Shown here: one piece after another, positions 12,656 through 15,003 of the stretch
Numbering within the stretch: position 1 is the first letter of the stretch
How the letters are laid out: every line of letters starts with the position of its first letter
Assembly (NCBI GenBank): GCA_026770585.1
Contig: MU646357.1
Location: 989,750 to 1,004,752 of the forward strand
Direction: 5' to 3'
Length of the DNA stretch: 15,003 nt
From: Baffinella frigidus
Taxonomy: Eukaryota > Cryptophyceae > Cryptomonadales > Baffinellaceae
Notes under the pieces: generated by a model
The model's database searches: none
Seen by the model: only the letters and a program-made list of their open reading frames with translations
Told to the model about the DNA's origin: nothing
Made by a program: the position numbers and the translations under genes

Positions 12656-12746
12656 CACGTGCCTGGGCGCAGGCTCTGAGCCGATGTCCGAGAATAGAAG
12701 GCGCGTGACCGGGTTCGAGTCCAGGCACAGCCTGCCACGAAAGCTT

Positions 12747-12808
12747 CATGTCATCAAAAGGGAAACACACACCGCTCCATGTCATCAAAGAGGAACCACA
12801 CACCGCTT
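12747..12808. repeat. 31-bp tandem duplication
   Basis: CATGTCATCAAAAGGGAAAC and CACACCGCT at 12747 are followed by CATGTCATCAAAGAGGAACC and CACACCGCT at 12778. 12809-13020 has no feature that I can support. Confidence 0.85.
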
Positions 12809-13019
12809 CAGGCGCCAGCTCGTCACCATGTTTGGGGGGGCAACTACACACAAAGGCGTACATCTCCTCCGGTGGTCCACCGATCGTTGACTGCACCAGA
12901 CACGGTTTGCACCAAACGGTGCTCCGGGCAGGGTTGGTTCAGGAAAACCCCTGATCATGAAAAGCCGTGTGAGCCTCGCTCGTTGGGAGCACGCTGATTG
13001 CATCCCGGGCCAGAAAAGA

Positions 13020-13095
13020 TTTAATTTCGGGACCTGTCCATCTAAAAGATTCATGGTACAACCCCAGCTATTTCAAAGCCCTAAAAGTACGAAAT
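13020..13095. repeat. Dispersed repeat related to 3487-3560
   Basis: GTCCATCTAAAAGATTC, GGTACAACCC and TTTCAAAGCCCT match GTCCATCTAACGGATTC, GGTGCAACCC and TTTTCAAGCCCT at 3487-3560. GTCCATCTAAACGATT also lies within both CACTTAGCAGC MITEs, so this is probably a piece of the same element family. 13096-13287 shows only short doubled bits (CCTGACGAGAA). Confidence 0.65.
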
Positions 13096-13287
13096 GGCTC
13101 AAACGGCAAGCCAAACCTGAAATTAAATCTATTCGGGAACGTGAAGAGATTGTCAACAGTCGTGTGAGCCCCTCGTCGGGAGTTGGGAGCGAGCGTCAAC
13201 CCTGACGAGAACCTGACGAGAAGGCTAAGAATTGGAGCCCTTGCCATACGCAATAATGTTTTATCTGTACCAGACAGCACTTTTTTC

Positions 13288-13335
13288 ACGAAACGTTGCG
13301 TTTGAAATTCAGACGTGTGGCCTGGCATGGGGTCA
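13288..13335. repeat. Dispersed piece of the 7-8 kb cassette spacer
   Basis: CGAAACGTTGCGTTTGAAAT followed by GTGTGGCCTGGCATGG corresponds to the minus strand of the 7793-7904 spacer (CGAAACGTTGCGTTTCAAAT, TGTGACCTGGTGTGG). It lies immediately beyond the proposed donor of 13339-13403, so in both places it would be intronic. Confidence 0.65.
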
Positions 13336-13338
13336 AAC

Positions 13339-13403
13339 CTGACGAGAACCGGAGCCGGGGGGCTGCTGCTGCTGCCTGCGCGCATGAACCCTCCGTCTGG
13401 AAT
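13339..13403 (-). CDS. Exon-like segment, partly duplicated
   Basis: On the minus strand 65 bases lie between AACCGCAG and a donor (CGTCAG then GTTTGA). The frame reads IPDGGFMRAGSSSSPPAPVL then V. It includes an AGC triplet run (SSSS). The start and acceptor are copied at 13586-13604 (IPGGGF), separated by the TTTCGGG array. A single minus-strand frame also runs unbroken through both copies and the array, so the array could itself be translated. Product unknown. Confidence 0.35.
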
Positions 13404-13409
13404 CTGCGG

Positions 13410-13585
13410 TTTCGGGTTTCGGGTTTCAAAGGTCACACTTGTTCGTGCAACGTGGGGATTACAGTGTACAGTTTCGTGTTCAGAGTCTCGGGATTCGAGA
13501 TTCGGGGTTCGGGATTCGGGATTCGGGTTTCGGGTTTCGGGTTTCGGGTTTCGGGTTTCGGGATTCGGGTTTCGGGTTTCGGGGT
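13410..13585. repeat. TTTCGGG / ATTCGGG heptamer array
   Basis: A telomere-like heptamer with C in place of A, mostly at 13495-13585 with a start at 13410-13427. TTTCGGG has no stop in any frame on either strand, hence long open frames of GFRVSGF type (plus) and PETRNPK type (minus). 13440-13500 is similar to 13808-13860 (GTGTTCAGAGTC-CGGGATT). Confidence 0.88.
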
Positions 13586-13604
13586 TGAACCCTCCGCCTG
13601 GAAT
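13586..13604 (-). pseudogene. Copy of the 13339-13403 exon start
   Basis: The minus strand has TGCCGCAG followed by ATTCCAGGCGGAGGGTTCAA, against ATTCCAGACGGAGGGTTCAT in the other copy, then passes into CCCGAAA repeats. Acceptor and first six codons only. Confidence 0.38.
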
Positions 13605-13625
13605 CTGCGGCATCCATCAAACTTG

Positions 13626-13761
13626 ATCTCCATACAAGTATTAATTAATTGCTTTAGGCAACGAAAATTACTACACGAATTGCTCATAAAAGTAACAGTA
13701 AAGCGTTTGTGTAGTAAATTTCGTTGCACCACAAGCAATTAATTAATACTTTTGTGGAGAT
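13626..13761. mobile_element. MITE-like element, near-complete palindrome
   Basis: The arms pair over about 50 of 68 bases each: ATCTCCATACAAGTATTAAT, TAATTGCT and ACGAAAATTACTACAC at the left; GTGTAGTAAATTTCGTTG, AGCAATTAATTAATAC and TTTTGTGGAGAT at the right. The inner arms match 7596-7747; the outer arms are unrelated. AT-rich against GC-rich surroundings. Confidence 0.88.
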
Positions 13762-13854
13762 GAAACTTCATGTTTCTTGGTCAAACCTCACGTTTCTTCT
13801 TCGTGACAGGTAGGGATTGCAGAATGGAGCGTTGTGTTCAGAGTCCCGGGATTG

Positions 13855-14055
13855 GGGTTTGGGGTGTGGGGTTTGGGTTTTAAGGTTTAGGGTTTGGGGT
13901 TTGGGGTTTGGTGTTTAGGGTTTAGGGTTTAGGGTTCAGGGTTTAGGGTTCAGGGTTTAGGGTTTAGGGTTCAGGGTTTAGGGTTTAGGGTTTAGGGTGT
14001 ATGGTTAGGGTTCAGGGTTTAGGGTTCAGGGTTTAGGGTTTAGGGTTTAGAGTCT
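13855..14055. repeat. Interstitial TTTAGGG array
   Basis: TTTGGGG units first, then TTTAGGG alternating with TTCAGGG, all G-rich on the plus strand. On the minus strand it ends a few bases before the exon-like remnant at 14065-14113 and would lie in its downstream intron. Confidence 0.92.
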
Positions 14056-14064
14056 AGGGATTAC

Positions 14065-14113
14065 CAGAAGGTAGAAGGAGGGGAAGAGCGGGAGAGGCGT
14101 GAAGTGCGAAGCG
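14065..14113 (-). pseudogene. Partial copy of the 14237-14354 exon
   Basis: The minus strand reads ASHFTPLPLFPSFYLL up to a donor (CTTCTG then GTAATC), the same peptide as the end of 14237-14354. The upstream half is replaced by GATTCGGG-like repeats. All sixteen residues are conserved despite several base changes. Confidence 0.48.
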
Positions 14114-14177
14114 AGTTCCGGGATTCGGGATTCAGGATCCGGGATCCAGTTTTCGGGTTTGGGGTTTAGGGGTTCAC

Positions 14178-14195
14178 CAGCAGATAGAAGGAGGC
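14178..14195 (-). pseudogene. Third copy of the 14237-14354 exon end
   Basis: The minus strand keeps TCCTTCTATCTGCTG (SFYLL) followed by a donor-like GTGAAC. Third-position changes relative to the other copies are silent. Confidence 0.38.
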
Positions 14196-14236
14196 GGGGT
14201 TAGGGTTTTACGAGGAGGTGCAGGTTAGGGGTTTAC

Positions 14237-14354
14237 CAAGAGGTAGAAGGAGGGGAAGAGCGGGAGGGGCGTGAAGTGCGATGCAAGGACAGCGCGGATC
14301 TTCTCACAGAGCACCGGGTCTGACTCGCTCGCCAGTCTGCTGAAGTCGATCAGC
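14237..14354 (-). CDS. Exon-like segment, three-copy family, fullest copy
   Basis: On the minus strand 118 bases lie between CCTGGACCAG and a good donor (CTCTTG then GTAAAC). With one leading base it encodes 39 residues: LIDFSRLASESDPVLCEKIR, then AVLASHFTPLPLFPSFYLL. Partial copies at 14065-14113 and 14178-14195 keep the end and the donor, with mostly silent changes. DPV-C followed by AVL parallels the 4194-4298 segment (DPVRC, KAL). Both flanks are telomere-like repeats, so introns would be made of CCCTAAA variants. The leucine-rich pattern could be helical. Family not recognised. This is one of the strongest coding candidates in the window. Confidence 0.52.
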
Positions 14355-14365
14355 CTGGTCCAGGG

Positions 14366-14475
14366 TCGAGGGTTTGGGGGTTAGGGTTTGGTGGTTTGGT
14401 AGTTTGGTGGTTTGGTGGTTTGGGGGTTTGGGGATTGGGCTTAAGGTTCAGGGTTCAGGGTTCAGAGTTTGGTGA
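14366..14475. repeat. Degenerate G/T-rich telomere-like array
   Basis: GGTTTGGTGGTTTGG-type units grade into TTTGGGG and TTCAGGG. On the minus strand it lies just upstream of the 14354 acceptor. Confidence 0.85.
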
Positions 14476-14521
14476 TCGTGTGTCAAGGAGGGACGCGCGT
14501 TGAGATTTCTCGGTTTCCCTA

Positions 14522-14632
14522 ACCACACGGCGGACTTCGAAGGGATTTCGAATAACCCTTAAGCGATAAGACCTACGACCCTACGGTAGACAACCCGTAG
14601 GGACATAGGGGGGTTCCTACGGATAAGATTAC
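14522..14632. mobile_element. GGACCCTACGGTAGG-core MITE lacking its right arm
   Basis: The left arm ACCACACGGCGGACTTCGAA and the core (GACCCTACGGTAGACAACCC, GTAGGGACATAGGGGGGTTC) match 6653-6806. After CTACGGATAAGATTAC the match stops and a separate hairpin begins. Confidence 0.85.
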
Positions 14633-14657
14633 GTCTCACCCACATGGTGGGTGAGAC
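14633..14657. other. 10-bp-stem hairpin replacing the MITE right arm
   Basis: GTCTCACCCA and TGGGTGAGAC pair across a five-base loop. It starts directly where similarity to the MITE family ends. Confidence 0.8.
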
Positions 14658-14888
14658 CTTCCCAGGCGCAGAGTGCCTCCAGTGCATAACTACACATAGT
14701 AGTGCTGTGCACGCTGCAGCCACGCCAGATTTCTCGTGGGGGCTCGACGCTTCCCAAGCGCACGTTTGGGCGCCGAACTATCCCAAAAGTAAACAATTCC
14801 CCCTTGTTCCTTTGGGGGCATTGACTTTTGGCGGGCCCTTTCGAGAGTCTGGCGTGGATGCTATAGTGGGTCGGACCTGGGTCCGGCG
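14658..14888. other. No gene seen
   Basis: Mixed sequence with short doubled bits (CCCAAAAGT near 14783 and GACTTTTGGCGGG near 14823). A minus-strand frame from 14966 to 14778 is open but half of it is CT-tract sequence. Confidence 0.4.
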
Positions 14889-15003
14889 CCCTCTCTCTCT
14901 CTCTCTCGATCGTTCGCGGGCCCGTCCACCCCCGCCGCTCTCTCTCTCTCTCTCTGCCGCGCGCACCAGGCCTCAGTACACACTCTGTCTCTCTCTCTCT
15001 CTC
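14889..15003. repeat. Three CT microsatellite tracts at window edge
   Basis: CT runs at about 14891-14907, 14938-14955 and 14988-15003, separated by GC-rich sequence. The last is cut by the edge, so an adjoining exon cannot be assessed. Confidence 0.9.

Noticed and set aside
12672-12740. tRNA gene suggested by GGTTCGAGTCC and a GGCTCTG / CACAGCC pair
   Set aside because: Only about 30 bases separate the putative acceptor strand from the T arm. No D arm or anticodon arm can be drawn and no A-box is visible, so the B-box match is probably chance.
13296-13742. Plus-strand frames of 148 and 103 codons across the TTTCGGG array
   Set aside because: The heptamer has no stop in any frame, so openness carries no information; the frames also run into MITE sequence.
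2525-14475. True chromosome end (telomere)
   Set aside because: Heptamer blocks are short, degenerate, in both orientations and separated by other sequence.
1-15003. Autonomous transposase or reverse transcriptase that could mobilise the elements
   Set aside because: No frame shows recognisable transposase, integrase or polymerase motifs; all elements seen are non-autonomous.

Overview
The window looks like nuclear DNA of a eukaryote with the plant/algal-type telomere heptamer TTTAGGG. It is GC-rich, crowded with microsatellites, minisatellites and short inverted-repeat elements, and has no long uninterrupted gene. A green-lineage microalga (prasinophyte-like) is my best guess; dinoflagellates and other protists also use TTTAGGG, so this is inference. 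I see no complete gene, tRNA, rRNA, bacterial operon or CRISPR array.

The coding signal is a series of short exon-like segments (38-118 bp), all best read on the minus strand. Each is open in at least one frame and nearly all lie between an AG acceptor and a GT donor. Most occur as two to five copies, complete or broken, with the borders conserved. The families are: 39-137 (single); 1206-1258 and 1390-1433; 3732-3753, 4194-4298 and 4462-4690 (split); 5387-5448 and 5828-5889; five copies in 7313-8102; 8545-8612 (single); 10615-10650, 10857-10868 and 11139-11198; 11532-11617, 11679-11692 and 11811-11854; 12252-12300 (single, weak); 13339-13403 and 13586-13604; 14065-14113, 14178-14195 and 14237-14354. 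I cannot name the protein. The simplest reading is the inside of one or more large minus-strand genes, or their relics, with exons tandemly duplicated and introns filled by repeats.

Layout. 1-2420: exon-like pieces, an 80-bp dispersed repeat, two large inverted-repeat elements and a MITE. 2421-3165: a six-unit tandem array carrying telomere-like linkers, one unit split by an inverted-repeat element. 3226-5020: short tandem repeats, exon copies and five inverted-repeat elements. 5080-6540: duplicated exon blocks and a field of 18-bp repeats. 6653-8236: an AT-rich repeat region followed by a five-copy exon cassette in which two unrelated inverted-repeat elements sit in the same slot. 8346-10582: a GA tract, a 28-bp higher-order minisatellite, telomere-like arrays and a nine-copy 32-bp repeat. 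10615-12655: CT/CTGT tract, exon copies and telomere-like arrays in both orientations. 12660-15003: more dispersed repeats, a TTTCGGG array, a long palindromic MITE, exon copies and CT tracts at the edge.

Nothing here shows genes working together in a pathway. The interest lies in the architecture: duplicated exons, introns built of minisatellites or inverted-repeat elements, and families of those elements that share a core but differ in their arms.
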